Shown: one piece after another, positions 11,610 to 23,156 of the stretch
Layout of the letters: the number at the start of each line of letters is the position of its first letter
Numbering within the stretch: position 1 is the first letter of the stretch
Source of the DNA: Magnolia sinica
Taxonomy: Eukaryota > Streptophyta > Magnoliopsida > Magnoliales > Magnoliaceae
DNA: 64,000 nt
Direction of reading: 5' to 3'
Assembly: GCF_029962835.1 (NCBI RefSeq)
Contig: NC_080574.1
Coordinates: 24,588,001 to 24,652,000 of the forward strand
The notes under the pieces: model-generated
Database searches by the model: none
What the model saw: the letters and a program-made list of their open reading frames with translations, nothing else
Told to the model about the DNA's origin: nothing
Program-made: the position numbers and the translations under genes

Positions 11610-14352
11610 AGAGTGCTTGCGTCACAAACTATCAAGTGCTCCCTGAGTATAGTTACAATTAGTCTTCACAACATTGGATAAGAGAGGGTAAATTTGTCAC
11701 AAAAATATAATTACTTGCCAATGACTGAGATTTTACTGCACAAGGTCACAAGGGAATGTATAGATTTCCTCCACAGTCTTTCACTAGTGTAGTATGCATG
11801 AAGGACTGTGCAACAAGGGCTCTCTAGAGGCCTGTTGGTTACATGTCATCAACTCTATTCATTTATTGTATTGGATCAAGCTAGGATACCAACTCAACAA
11901 TTAGAAGGATCGGGCACCATACTAAGGGACAATGTGAGGATTGGTCACCCACAATTCCCTCTCTTTTTATCTCTCTCCCTGTGGAGCTTAATGCCTTTAT
12001 TGCTACCAATTCAATCTAATAAAAGGCTATATTTGTGAATGAAGGCTTGCATTCGATTTTTTGTGTGTGGATATGTGCGGGCGTGTCAGAGTCTACTCGA
12101 CTCAAGGTTTGATTGAACTGTTAGTGTTTTCCTATTTTGAACAGACTAATTGGAAACTGGACACAGGATCTAGTTATCCTCTCAACTACCGGTTGTACTC
12201 AACGTTCAGGCGATTTGTGAAAGTATAGGGGTAAGTCGTTCCGATTGAATTCTTTTTGCCTTGTGACAATAGACCTGCATTTATGGACTTAAGGACTAGT
12301 TCTTTTATTAGTACTTTAGCTTAATATTTCTCAAAAGACCAAGAATTAACAAATAAATAAAAGAAAATCAATTTTATTAATATTTGAATGCATGACCTAT
12401 TACAATAGACAATGTATCAAACAACCACATAAAATAAATAAAATAAATGAGAAATAAATACCTGAATCGACAATCAGAATAGATGATTGAGTCGATCAAT
12501 TAGCAGAATCTGACCAGATTGGTATGATCACCTAAATTGAAACTCAGTTAATCATGATCTAATAACTTAAAGTTGTAAATATTTAATTTACTCCTAAGGC
12601 ATTGTAGTGGAAGCCACTATGTAATAGCGATATGTGTTAGAACTAGGATAGGCTATACTAAGATAAATTAAAAAATAGATAAATGTGTTTGGCGTAGGGC
12701 ATCGAGCTCTTCTTCATGTGCTCCTTTTATACCTTGTCGAGGCGGAAAAACCCTCATTGGGTTTCCTTGTTGATCTTGGATCCTTCGCATATCTGTGATG
12801 TTTTCCAGATAAGAAAGTCTCTGGATAGATTTGAAATTGTTGGCTTCTTGAATCTTCTTCTCGTAGCTGGTCCGTTTAGTGGGAGATGTTTGTGGCCCAT
12901 TAATTGGATTTGGGATCAGTCTCAAGAATGTTCAAATCCCTCTGATGAAGACAACTGGGCCAAGATCAGGAAAATCGAAGCTGATTTGAGACTTGAAGTT
13001 GATCATGACCGCTCATCTGGTGGCCCACCTCTTATACTTCCAATCAAGGTGTTGGACAATCCAGGTCAAACCACCTCCTGCCTTTACCCTACGCCCTAGT
13101 TAGAACTCTTTACCCGAACCTAAACCGACTTATCCGAGCTGCAAAAAACTCAGAAAGGACCATCGGACGAACCAGCGCGTCACATAAAGCCCACATGCTC
13201 GGGCCCGACCCGAATGTGGCCCAGGAGGTAGTCTGACTATCGCAGGCGGTAGCCTGACTACCTCTTGCAGTACTTCGACTGCCGCCACTCGCGGCCCGCG
13301 TGTGGACAGTTGTCCCAGCGTCCAAAAGTCAACTTTCCTTCAAAATTATCCCTCCTCACTATTTACCAATTTACCAGCCCCATAAGCCAATGAGAGAATG
13401 CCATGTGGCATCTCTCTCTTCTCCACCAACCACTACTTGCCACCTCAACATTTACCCCTCCCAAAGCCAAAAATTACAGTAATGCCATTGGAGAAGGCTA
13501 TAAATAGCCCTCTACTCTTCTCATTTCAACACAACAATCAAGAGAGGGAGAGAGTGAGAGAGAAAGGGAGAGAGTAAGAGAGTAAGTGAGGAAGAGAGTG
13601 AGGGAAAGGGAAGGAGCTCTCAAACCTTCAAAGTTCTGATTTTTCAGCCACCCCCCTAACCACCCTCTCAACCTTTCCAACCCATAAGCCTAACCCAAAT
13701 TTAGTCATGGTTCAGTTTATGTCTAAGCCTATTCAAAAATCAAGCCAAGGATCCATCATCCTACAAGCATTCATCATGACATCTACTTCCTTCTCAACCC
13801 CCCTGCTTCTATAGATCTCTCGTGAACGTATGCTCTGTGACTTGCCGTACACCGAATCCTGTCACATCAGAAATTTCTAGTGATCTAGTCCATTTTTCAT
13901 TACCTTTTTTACATAAGCATCATCACATCCGCTTTCTAAGTATGCCGTTGAACGTATGCTTTGTGGCTTGTCGAAATCTCGGATCTTGCTACATCAGAAA
14001 TCCGTGTGTGTGCCTAGTCCCATCTCGACCACAGCATCCATTATCCCTTGAGATTATTTTTACTACACTAAGTAGAGACCGTACATTTGTACGGGCAGAG
14101 TGGGTGCCTAACACTTTCCCTCTCTGTAACTGAGGTCCCTTACCTAGAATCACAGATCCCAGACCAGGAGTCAATTTAAGGTAGGAGAGTCTTCGGATTT
14201 CTCCAATCTTATATATTCCGTGGGTTTTAGCCGACTGCGGGATTTTGAGATTAATTGGCTAGTGACGACTCCAATATCCACAAATCAGCCTAACCACCCC
14301 ACCATCAAAACCATAAAATTTAAACTAGCGTGGGTCCCGATTTTCAGTGTCT
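11610..14352 (+). mobile_element. Ty3/gypsy-like LTR remnant
   Basis: The right part resembles the 3' portion of Tat/Ogre-type gypsy LTRs. It has a TATA-like 'gctataaatagccctctact' near 13498, then 'gtgggtgcctaacactttcc' near 14101 and 'gactccaatatccacaaatc', and ends at 'tgtctaca' near 14352. The left boundary is set only by the loss of homology to repeat copy C. No gag-pol was recognised nearby and no matching target duplication was found, so it is a broken fragment or decayed solo LTR. The family call is by resemblance. Confidence 0.45.
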
Positions 14353-14575
14353 ACAGCTTCCCGAGGAGAAGATGTGGCCAATGGATTCATAATGCATGGC
14401 TCGGGACAAGGCCCGACAGCATTCACATTTAGAAGCCATGTGAATACATTTGGCTTGGGTCCTTGCATCCACCGGAATGGCCTTAAAGATGATCTTCAAG
14501 GTAAGTAAAGATAATTTTGGATGAATTTTTGGGTCCCAGACCCAAGCTGCCTATGCTTTGTTTTCCCCGGGAGTT

Positions 14576-14662
14576 CTAGACAAATGCCAGGCCTAACCGA
14601 CAACGAATTCTCCCGTGCTAGACAAATGCCAGGCTTAACCGACAGCGAACTCTCCCCGGGAG
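14576..14662. repeat. Two-copy tandem repeat, about 43 bases
   Basis: 'agacaaatgccaggc', 'taaccgaca' and 'ctcccc' occur twice in succession with few differences. No gene context. Confidence 0.7.
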
Positions 14663-14689
14663 TTCTATGAGAGCATTATCACATTTCTC

Positions 14690-15055
14690 TTTAAGATAAC
14701 TCCATGTGTTTTAATTAGGATGGCCAAGCACACCAGGTTAATTTTCGTTTTGTCATATGAGGATGAGGAAATGACATATACTACAGACGAGTAATGATGC
14801 AATGCTCTCATAACTTGTGTATCTCCTAATTGCATCGGGACAAAAATGTGAGCTGGATTTTATGGAAAGACTGCATCAATCGATACAATCAGGGCCGTCC
14901 AACTGTCCCATGCAATTAGGAATAGTATAGTTTGAGTGCCATGAGAGCACTGAATCGTTTCTCCTCTATAATATAATGTCACTATTATCCTTAAACGACG
15001 CACCCAAAACTTTGGTGTGCCTAACCTTCCTAATGAAAACATAAATAAAGTTTAT
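14690..15055. mobile_element. Foldback (palindromic) MITE
   Basis: The segment folds on itself about a centre near 14873. 'tgctctcataac' with 'cctaattgcatcgggaca' pairs with 'tgtcccatgcaattagga' with 'gccatgagagca'. Further out, 'aattaggatggccaagcaca' pairs with 'tgtgcctaaccttcctaatg'. Arms are about 150-170 bases, imperfect, with no coding capacity. A partial relative lies near 15500-15620. Confidence 0.7.
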
Positions 15056-15666
15056 TAAATAAGAGAATTAAACTATAGATAAGCCCTTCCGTTAATGAAG
15101 AGGTTCGCTACCTTACATGCACTGATGTATTGCAATTTCTTGTTGGGACGACTGTAGCTACTCTCAATGATCTAAACCGTCATATGATGGGCTCTACCAT
15201 GAACGAGGGACACCCATAAAACTTCAATATGAGTATATATATCTTCAACCTGTGATTATTTAACCCCTTTCTCCTTTGACTGTTGTTTTGGGGGTCATTT
15301 ATTGGATTTTCATCTTGAAGATTCTGTGTATCATCCATCCATAGTGTATCCAATCACATGAACGGTTTAGATCCTTGAAAACGGGCACCAGATCCACTAG
15401 CGACTGTCCCAACCTAAGAAATAACCCTTCATTAGCAAACGTCTAGGAGGACACAAGGGTTTTATCTATATTTTAACTCTCTTTTCTTGTGTCATTTGGG
15501 AATGAAGTAACGACATATACTACAGATGACAAACTATCTGGTGCTCCTAATTGCAAAGGGACAGTTGGACAGTCCCATCGATTAATGCAGGTTATATCCA
15601 TTTTATCCAGCCCACACCATGCAAATATCAGAGCCATCTGATGCTCCAATCCATCCTTGAGGTGGG

Positions 15667-15705
<39 letters not shown>

Positions 15706-17091
15706 CCATCGTTTTTAGATCATGGATGGAATGATCAGGATTGCCTGATAAGTGAGATTCATTAGAATCATAAGTGATCCAAGATGGCTTAAATTTCAGA
15801 ATGGATATATATTTCCAGGGAAATGACTTCTGCCGTCCATTTTATAGGCTATGGGTTGAATGATTAAGACCGTTCCGATGGGTATTATTTTTGCATGGTG
15901 ATAAATTAAATGTTGATGGGATGGACGGTCCCGATTAATCAATTGCACCACCAAGATTATAGTCTCCTAAAAGTAATGGATCATTTCTCATTACAGATTA
16001 ATTAAGACATGTTATTAAGCCAATCCCAAACAATTAAATATTAGGCACGAGCACGGCAACTACATATAGTATATAGACCATTTTTTTCTTTATATATAGT
16101 ATATAGACTCTTTTTTTTATTCTTTTTTTTTTTGTTCTTTTAAATTACCCATTTGAGGATGATTATGCAGAATGCCACGCGTGGTCGGTGCATAATGCCA
16201 CATATGGTCACTGACGCACCAGTTCTCTTTTAGCTTTAATAAATGAGAAAAAGTTTAATACTCTGACAGTGTGCGATGGATAATGCACAGGCACTTAAAA
16301 ATTACTTTGAAACTGCATACGTGGCATCAAGTAAATCAAATTAAACTGTCCAAATTATGATTTTCCCAGTTAAGATATATCATGATCTAAAACTTACGCT
16401 TATTTGATTATTTGGCTATCCGATTGGTGGACATTTATGGGACAATTAAAAATGAGAAATATCGAATGGTCCATATTAAATCAAAGTGTCAACAAATTAG
16501 CAGTTAGGATCATTCAACCAATCTGGTTTTGGCATTTAGATTTTGTGTTAGCAGTTCCAACAACTTGGTTTAATTAACTTAGTATATCCACATTTACATA
16601 TCAAACAATTATATGCCACCCTATTATAAATCTATGCTACATATTACACCCATTGTTTGCTTTTGGACATTTTTATTAGGGGATTTTGCGTCATATAAAG
16701 CCAAGGTACCATTCATGTTTTTCAATTGGACGGAAAAAAACCTTAATTATCAAAGTAGACCTCGAGTTGTATGAATGAATTCAGAAAAATAAAAATACCC
16801 CTGTTTTTTTCAGTTGCTTTACCCTAACAAGCAGAGATATTTTCGTTCGAAAACCAACGTCCATAACCTAAAAATTGGTTTTGGTCAGATAAGTTTTTAA
16901 GCGAAGAAGAAAAAAAGACATTGTACGGACTCGTCTATGGTACTAATTTTTTGTTTTATTTGCTACACCAATTAATTTAATAGGGTGGCAAACATTGAAT
17001 ATTCAAAATAAATTAATAGAATTTTAAGAAATGAAAATTGTGAAAAGGCATTTGTCTGACATATTGTTTATTTTTCGCTTATAAAAGCCGA
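15056..17091. other. No gene seen
   Basis: AT-rich DNA with a (TTA)n microsatellite at 15668-15702 and a diverged piece of the segmental repeat block B near 15330-15480. No coding or RNA signal was found. It ends where homology to 44056 onward begins. Confidence 0.5.
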
Positions 17092-18089
17092 CAAATTGCT
17101 TAAATTTTATAGTAATTAAGTATCATTCTTTGAGGAGATATAGGTTTGAAGCTTAAGTAGGTCACAGATTAGTAATTTGCATGTAGCTTGCACGATAGAG
17201 AGTTTTAAACAAAGGCTCTGTGAGACCCATTGTAACGATCATTGTGTGAAATTTATATTATCCATATGTTACTCCAGCTCATATTAAAATGTTAACCCAA
17301 AAACGAGATAGGTCTTAAGTCCCAGTATGCTATAGATTAGGAAAATATAAAGATGGGTCGACCACCCTTTTGTCTTTTGCTTTGGTGTTGGTGGCACATG
17401 TCACCTCCCCTGGTACGGTATAAAGAGAAATAGAGACAACACGGAATGCGACCAATCCAAAACATCGCTTGGATGTATTGGATGGCCATTCCGAACACGT
17501 GGAAGAGGAGTAATTAAAAAAAAGAAAAGTAAGAAATAATATTAAATGAAGGCAGTAGATAAAGACAACAGACAAGGAGCTGCAATCATGGCACAAAAAG
17601 GACAAAACAATAAAAGCAAGTCAATATCTTTGTGATAATTTGAACCAGACATGTCATGGGCTTTGCCATTCGATTGGAAATTAACCAAAATTTACCTTCA
17701 CGGAACTCAACCTAGCCATCTAAAATACATGACTTTTTTTCTGTTTTTTTTTTTTTTCCATTGAATGTGAACGTGAGCCATTGCTATTTTCATCTCCACT
17801 CCGTTCGCTTTTGGACCTACAAATGAACGGTTCTCACCTAGACCAGGCATGCCATGTGTGAAGTAAATGACATGGATCCATTGTAAGGACTCAGATTGCA
17901 TGGTGTGGTAGACGCCCACTGATTTATGTGGTGCGGATTTGGATTTACCTTATTTTTGGGTTCATTCCCTAACATGGTAGAATGCATGGATGGTGTAGGT
18001 AGAACGTGTACATGCCGTGGGGCTTACAGAAAATTGTCATTTTAACACACCACCAAGGTCGGTGGTGTGTGCCACATGAACAGGGATTG

Positions 18090-18585
18090 ATTACTATCCC
18101 CACCAAGACCTAGCTAGAGATGGACTGTCCTAGAAGAGGCTATGTGGGGCCATAGTGATGTATGTGTTTTATCCATGTTGTTCTCCGTATATTTTGACTG
18201 ATCATTTTAGGTGATGAGCTCAAAAGTAGGTAGATCAAAGGCTCAAGTGGACCACACAGGAATCAGGTGACAATGATGCCCACCATTACATCGATCCTTC
18301 CAAGGACCATTGTGATGTTTATTTGAATCCAATCTGCTTCTTAAGGTCACATAGATATGGAAGAAGGAAAAACATAAATATCCATGATCAGAAACTTCTG
18401 TGGCCCCCTAAGAAGTTTTCAACAATAGGTGTTCAATCCCCAGGGTTTCCTTTGGTATGGTCTACTTAAGCCTTCAATTTACCTTCTTTTTGGAATCATC
18501 TTCTAAAATAATCTTTCAAAATGGATGAGCAATATGTATAAAATGCATGCATCACGGTAGATCCCACAGATTCCCTACCCCCACA
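18090..18585. mobile_element. MITE, GGGCCCAC family
   Basis: Its arms carry 'gtgatgtatgtgttttatcc' on the left and, inverted near 18530-18560, 'gcatgcatcacggtagatcc' on the right. Structure and inner text match the 1110-1622 element. The same insertion is present at 45054-45549, so it predates the segmental duplication. Confidence 0.65.
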
Positions 18586-19060
18586 GAACTTTCTTAAAAT
18601 GCCTTTATTAAAGGAAAACTTGACATGAAAGAGTAACAGATCATCTGCTTGCTGCAAAAGTTTAGTTAGGCTTATATAAGTAATGTCATTGTCCACATGT
18701 TATCCCATTTTAGTTCTCATGCGGCTGGAGAAAACAAAGACAACTTAACCTTTCATGTGGTTAGCTAGCTATAGCTAAAAAAAAAAAACGTGTGCTATAA
18801 TTGCACATGTGCTTGCATGTGGGTAGGCGGCCATCAACATGCACGTGGCATTAGCAAACCTCCCAATAAATAAATAAAAGCTAACCTTTGTTTACTTATT
18901 GGTATTGTTGTTATGATCATTGCAGAGCAGTTGGATTGACAGGGCTGGCAATGGGTAGGCCGTCATTTCACGCTTGGATTGTAGTGACCCTCGATTAAAT
19001 AAAAAAAGGAAGAAAAAAAGATAGACGCAGGAATTTGATTTTCATTTTTCCAGCTCTTAG

Positions 19061-19876
19061 TAGGGCTGTCAATGTGCTGGGCGGAGTCAGCTGAAGTCTG
19101 TCCAAGCCCTGCCCACAAAGTAAAACCTAGGCCCTAGCCTGGCCCATGATGATTATGCAAGTCTGAGCCCAAGACCTGTCGCTCACTTTTGTGGGAGATT
19201 TGGGCTGTCCATTTAGTATACCACATCATGCATGTTACATGACAAAAATGCCCTTAGAGCGTGTTTGGTCCATGGAATAAAATGGTATTGAGTTGTATTA
19301 GATGGGATTAACATCATTATTGTACAATGATTGCATGTTTGGAAATACCATGGTATTTTACCCATCCAATCCCATGTTTGGGATAAAATTCTTGCCATGG
19401 ATAAACAATGGATTAAGAAAAATCCTGTTTGGTATACCATGGAATTGTAATTAACAGGCCAAATTCACAACGGATGTAGTTCACTTGTAAACATATATAA
19501 ACATAATTTCGCGTGTAAATGGTGCATATGGATAAACGACATGGATAAACGCATGAATCACTATGGGGCCCACGTGTTGTGGATTTCAAAATTCACGAAA
19601 ATCTTGCATGGAACCAAATGCAATTCCATCCCACCTAATCCCAACCTTTCTCATCCTCCCCAAATGTTGAATGGAATTTGCTGGGACCAAATGCAATTCT
19701 ATCCTACCTCATCCCATCTAATACCATCCGCCAAACATCCCCTTAGAATCTAACAAAGGCTGGGCTGACAGGCTCTTAAACAACGCCCAAGGCCATCCCA
19801 GCTTGAAAAATCCAACACGAACAGACTGACGGGCTCTTAATGAAAGCCCAAGCCCAAGCCCATCCCAGCCCATTTC
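19061..19876. mobile_element. Possible hAT-like non-autonomous element hosting a MITE
   Basis: The left part begins TAGGGCTGTCAATGTGCTGG and the right part ends CCCAGCCCATTTCTA, which are imperfectly inverted. 'agcccaagcccaagccc' text is typical of plant hAT-derived repeats. No 8-base target duplication is visible. A Tourist-type MITE sits inside. The call rests on the ends only. Confidence 0.35.
19257..19742. mobile_element. Tourist-type (PIF/Harbinger) MITE
   Basis: A 486-base element bounded by inverted ends (GAGCGTGTTTGG on the left, CCAAACATCCCC on the right) and flanked on both sides by the target triplet TTA (19254-19256 and 19743-19745), the usual Harbinger signature. The interior repeats 'ccatggaataaaatggtatt'-type text in inverted form. 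The duplicate is at 46221-46706. Confidence 0.85.
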
Positions 19877-21939
19877 TACGACGATGTGCAGAGTGGATGG
19901 CCAACACACCAAAATTCCATCATACAGATCCTAGCTGTATTAACCTTTTGTTTGGTTGAGCAAACCTCTGCCATATTTTAACCCGACCACCATGTGTGGA
20001 CAACCTATTGAAGGTTTACAATTCTTCCAGGCCGGTGGATGATTGGTGCATGCGATCCACAGTGGAGACCATTTCTATTTGGATGAATGAGCCGTGGACC
20101 CCACTTTCCCCAACTTGTGTAAACTGAAAATCCTAATGGCACTTTATAAAGTTTTGGGGCTTATCATCCTAAAAATATGCCTTTATCCAAGCAAAGAAAA
20201 CTGTGATAAATAGTGGAAGCTGAGAATAGATCCTTTGAAGTGTTGGGGTTCCCTCCTCATGTGAAGGTGGGACTCACACGTGTGGGCCTGAAGAGCGAAA
20301 CACATGAGGCCCTGGGTGTATTTTGGTCTTTTAGTTTTATCTTCTTCTTTTTTTAAGCAAAAGTTATTTTTTTTCGACCTGGAGAATTCTTACAACATTT
20401 TGAGAATGGGTTTTCTTGAAGAAGATCAAGAGCCTTGTACAATCTTCTCTAGTTATGTTGAGAGTTTTATACAATCTTTAGTTGATCAAGAAATATTTTC
20501 CTACATTGTTATTTGTAATTCATCTTTGGATGATGCATTTTGGGTATCAAAAAAATGTTTTTTTTAAATTTTTTTTAATTTTTATGATTGGAATTCTCTA
20601 ATTAAGACTAGAGAAAACTTGTATTTTCATTACTTATATTGTAGTGTATTTTGCGGACCACATCCCGTATTTTAGGTGTTTGATTTTCCACCTAAAAAGT
20701 TATTGTATCTCTTGTATTTTAGGTGTTTGATTATTTTCCTTCTTGTGTTGGAATGGTTAGCATTTACGGGCTGCCTTCTGACCAAACTTGCCTATTCTTC
20801 TGGCAGAACACACATATGGTGGGGCCCAATTGATGGACATTGTGGCCCTTGCACATATATATTGTTGGCACGTGTGCAAGGAGTAGGAATTGACCCAAGC
20901 ATATGCAAAGCAAACAAATCAGAGATGTGTCTATTTGTATAGTCCATAAGAATGGACCACTTGCCCATCACGGGCTTCTTTTTTCTTTTTTCTGAAGTCT
21001 TATTTGGACTTTCTATTTTTAGTAAGTATTGTTATTTTATAAAAGTTTCAATTTATTTGCATTACTGGTGTTAATTAGAATTACATTCTATTATTTAAAT
21101 ATTGGGACAGTTGCACATAAGGTGATGCCACCAAAATCAAATTGACTAGACCATCTTGATATTAGATTAATGGACATTTGTTTCTTGAGGTTGGACTTCT
21201 TGATGCTTTTCTTTTTACTGACGATTAGACGGCGTTCATGGTGAGTAAAGACAGTACTTCTATAATATTCTGAATTATAATCCATCTACAATATAACCAA
21301 CAAAAAGGAATTACATGTCCTGTATGAAATTTGCATTGAGTGTTTGATCCAAATAGTAAATTAGGAGTCATAAAATGAATTTACACAGGGGACTGTAGGG
21401 TCCAATAGCCCTTTACAACCGATCAGACGGTTTGTGCCTCGTGTCCGGTTAAGGCCCATTATTGGAAGGAATGATTATGCAATGAACCGACATAGGTTCT
21501 GTCAAGGAATGAGATGGCCTCCACTGGGCCATTTCACGCCCACAGAAACGCACGGTCAGGATGCTATTACGCCCATTAACAATTAATATCTGTGGTCAAA
21601 ATAGTTCGTGTAGACTATGGTAAAAGTTTGCCACCATTTATTCAAGTTATGTTTCTCATCCACTGACCACTGGGCAGACTTTGAAGGCAATGCGGTCCAC
21701 CCAAATTGTGGAACCCACAATGGATGGAACACAGCCTGAAATCGTCAATGATCAAACGCAAGTAGTCCTCTTGATTCACAAATTAAATTTGAAATAGTGA
21801 TTATTTTATTTTTAACTTTTTCAATTGATAGCTAACAATTGGATGGTTAGGATTTTTCTATCAGTGTGATCTGCGGATGTGTTCCATCTACAGTGGACCT
21901 TACAATAAAAGGACGCCTTGGGCTGAAGTTAATGGTTAG

Positions 21940-21945
21940 CACGTG
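21940..21945. promoter_or_regulatory. Conserved upstream G-box (CACGTG) of U1
   Basis: CACGTG lies about 800 bases before the U1 ATG inside a block retained upstream of other copies: U2 at 24995-25000, U4 at 48693-48698, U5 at 53151-53156. Each is followed by 'gaatggatg' and 'gacacc'. G-boxes bind bZIP and bHLH factors. Use here is inferred from retention only. Confidence 0.45.
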
Positions 21946-22536
21946 TAGAATGGATGAGACACCACAGCTTAAAGAATATACGCGGACAATCGTTGTGGTA
22001 GTGTACCAAACTGCGAGAGAAGTGCTGTTTGACTTTTGACTATCACAGGAGCTCAACGCGTGTGGTTTTCCATGGGACCGTTTGCTTGTCTTTAATTGAG
22101 GGGAAGAAACTTATGATAGAGCCATCACTATCGTAAGAGAGGTACAGCTCTCCCTTCTACAATCCACATGGACTGGTATATCAAGGACCTGGACCGTCCA
22201 ATAGTGGAATTTTACTAGACGGCCCACATGGATATTTAGAAACCATAAATAGGAATATCCAACCCATCATTTTCTCTCAGATTTCTCTCAACCAATCATC
22301 TTAAGGACACAAATCGAAGGGTTGGAAACATTCTTTTTATGGTCAATTTTTAAGAAGAATCCATCATTGGAAGGATGCACCAGGTGTACAGTCCTGATTA
22401 ACCGTCGAACCTTGTACTTAGATGATGCAAGGATCTGTTTACCATATTATGATATGACCATGCACCCTGTAATATTTGTAAGAACCTCCAGACCGACCTC
22501 CATCTAAACAACGTGCCACCTGATTTCAACGTACCG

Positions 22537-22539
<3 letters not shown>

Positions 22540-22603
<64 letters not shown>

Positions 22604-22679
22604 CTTATAAATACGAACCCAAAATCCCCTCCCTCAAACCAAAATCTTCGTTCTCACCTTCTTAGCTACTTACATTTGG

Positions 22680-22739
<60 letters not shown>
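22540..22739 (+). promoter_or_regulatory. U1 core promoter and leader: (CT)n, TATA box, (GA)n
   Basis: A (CT)n tract of about 60 bases (22540-22601) lies just before a TATAAATA box (22606-22613). The start site is expected about 30 bases on, near 22640. The leader ends in a (GA)n tract (22681-22737) that runs into the ATG. CT tracts at this distance are a known plant core-promoter feature, and GA tracts are sites for BPC/GAGA-binding proteins. The two tracts are complementary, so leader and promoter DNA could form a hairpin. No upstream ATG is seen in the leader. Confidence 0.7.
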
Positions 22740-22741
<2 letters not shown>

Positions 22742-23156
22742 GAGTGTAGAAGTGTTAGATGGCGCCACCATCCGTGCATTTGTGGAGGACGAGCTTGCCT
22801 TCAATGTCTCCGTCAACAACCATTTCGCAAGCCTCGACATAGACCACGACGGTCTCCTATCCTACACAGAGATGATGAAAGAGCTAAAGAGTCTTAGGGT
22901 CCTAGAGACCCACTTCGGCATTGACTTTGTGGAGTCGAGTCCTGATGAGATTGCACTCATCTACCGTTCCCTCTTCCTCCAGTTCGATCACGACCACAAT
23001 GGGACCGTGGACTTGGAAGAGTTCCGGGCAGAGACTAAAGAGATGATGCTTGCTATGGCGAATGGGTTAGGATTCTTGCCTGTTCAGATGGTGTTGGAAG
23101 AGGATAGCTTCCTCAAGAAAGCCGTTGAAAGGGAATCTAACATGGTCGCTGCTTAA
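22740..23156 (+). CDS. EF-hand Ca2+-binding protein, copy U1
   Basis: An intact intronless frame for 138 residues. It has two canonical EF-hand loops: residues 33-44 (DIDHDGLLSYTE) and 83-94 (DHDHNGTVDLEE). Each has acidic residues at loop positions 1 and 3, glycine at 6 and glutamate at 12. The helix LKSLRVLETHFGI links them. A C-terminal segment (residues 102-138) is rich in methionine and charged residues. There is no signal peptide or membrane segment, so a cytosolic or nuclear Ca2+ sensor is likely. The length and two-loop layout match small plant EF-hand proteins; I do not assign a gene symbol. The ATG follows the (GA)n leader directly and is the first in frame. U3 and U4 proteins are identical to each other and differ from this one at a single position (I74 here, L there). 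Confidence 0.88.

Larger units (their letters stand above)
17092..22539. repeat. Duplicon, 5' region of unit U1
   Basis: This segment recurs almost base for base at 44056-49293. Corresponding landmarks keep an offset of 26964 from 17092 to 20451. Beyond that, 220 bases (20452-20671) are absent from the second copy, and only small indels follow near 21114, 21420-21460 and 21870-21910. It is non-coding and includes two MITEs and, near the gene, a stretch also shared in diverged form with U2 and U5. Confidence 0.92.

Noticed and set aside
12716-13099. 127-codon frame with protein-like text
   Set aside because: Lies in the LTR-like remnant, overlaps a frame on the other strand and matches no family I know.
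17330-17605. 91-codon minus-strand frame with hydrophobic N-terminus, repeated at 44294
   Set aside because: Kept in the second copy only because the whole DNA segment is near-identical; no domain and no promoter.
22676-22897. Frame with (ER)n then DECRSVRWRHHPC, also at 30147 and 49411
   Set aside because: A shifted reading of the GA tract and the EF-hand gene; it has no ATG and dies within the gene.
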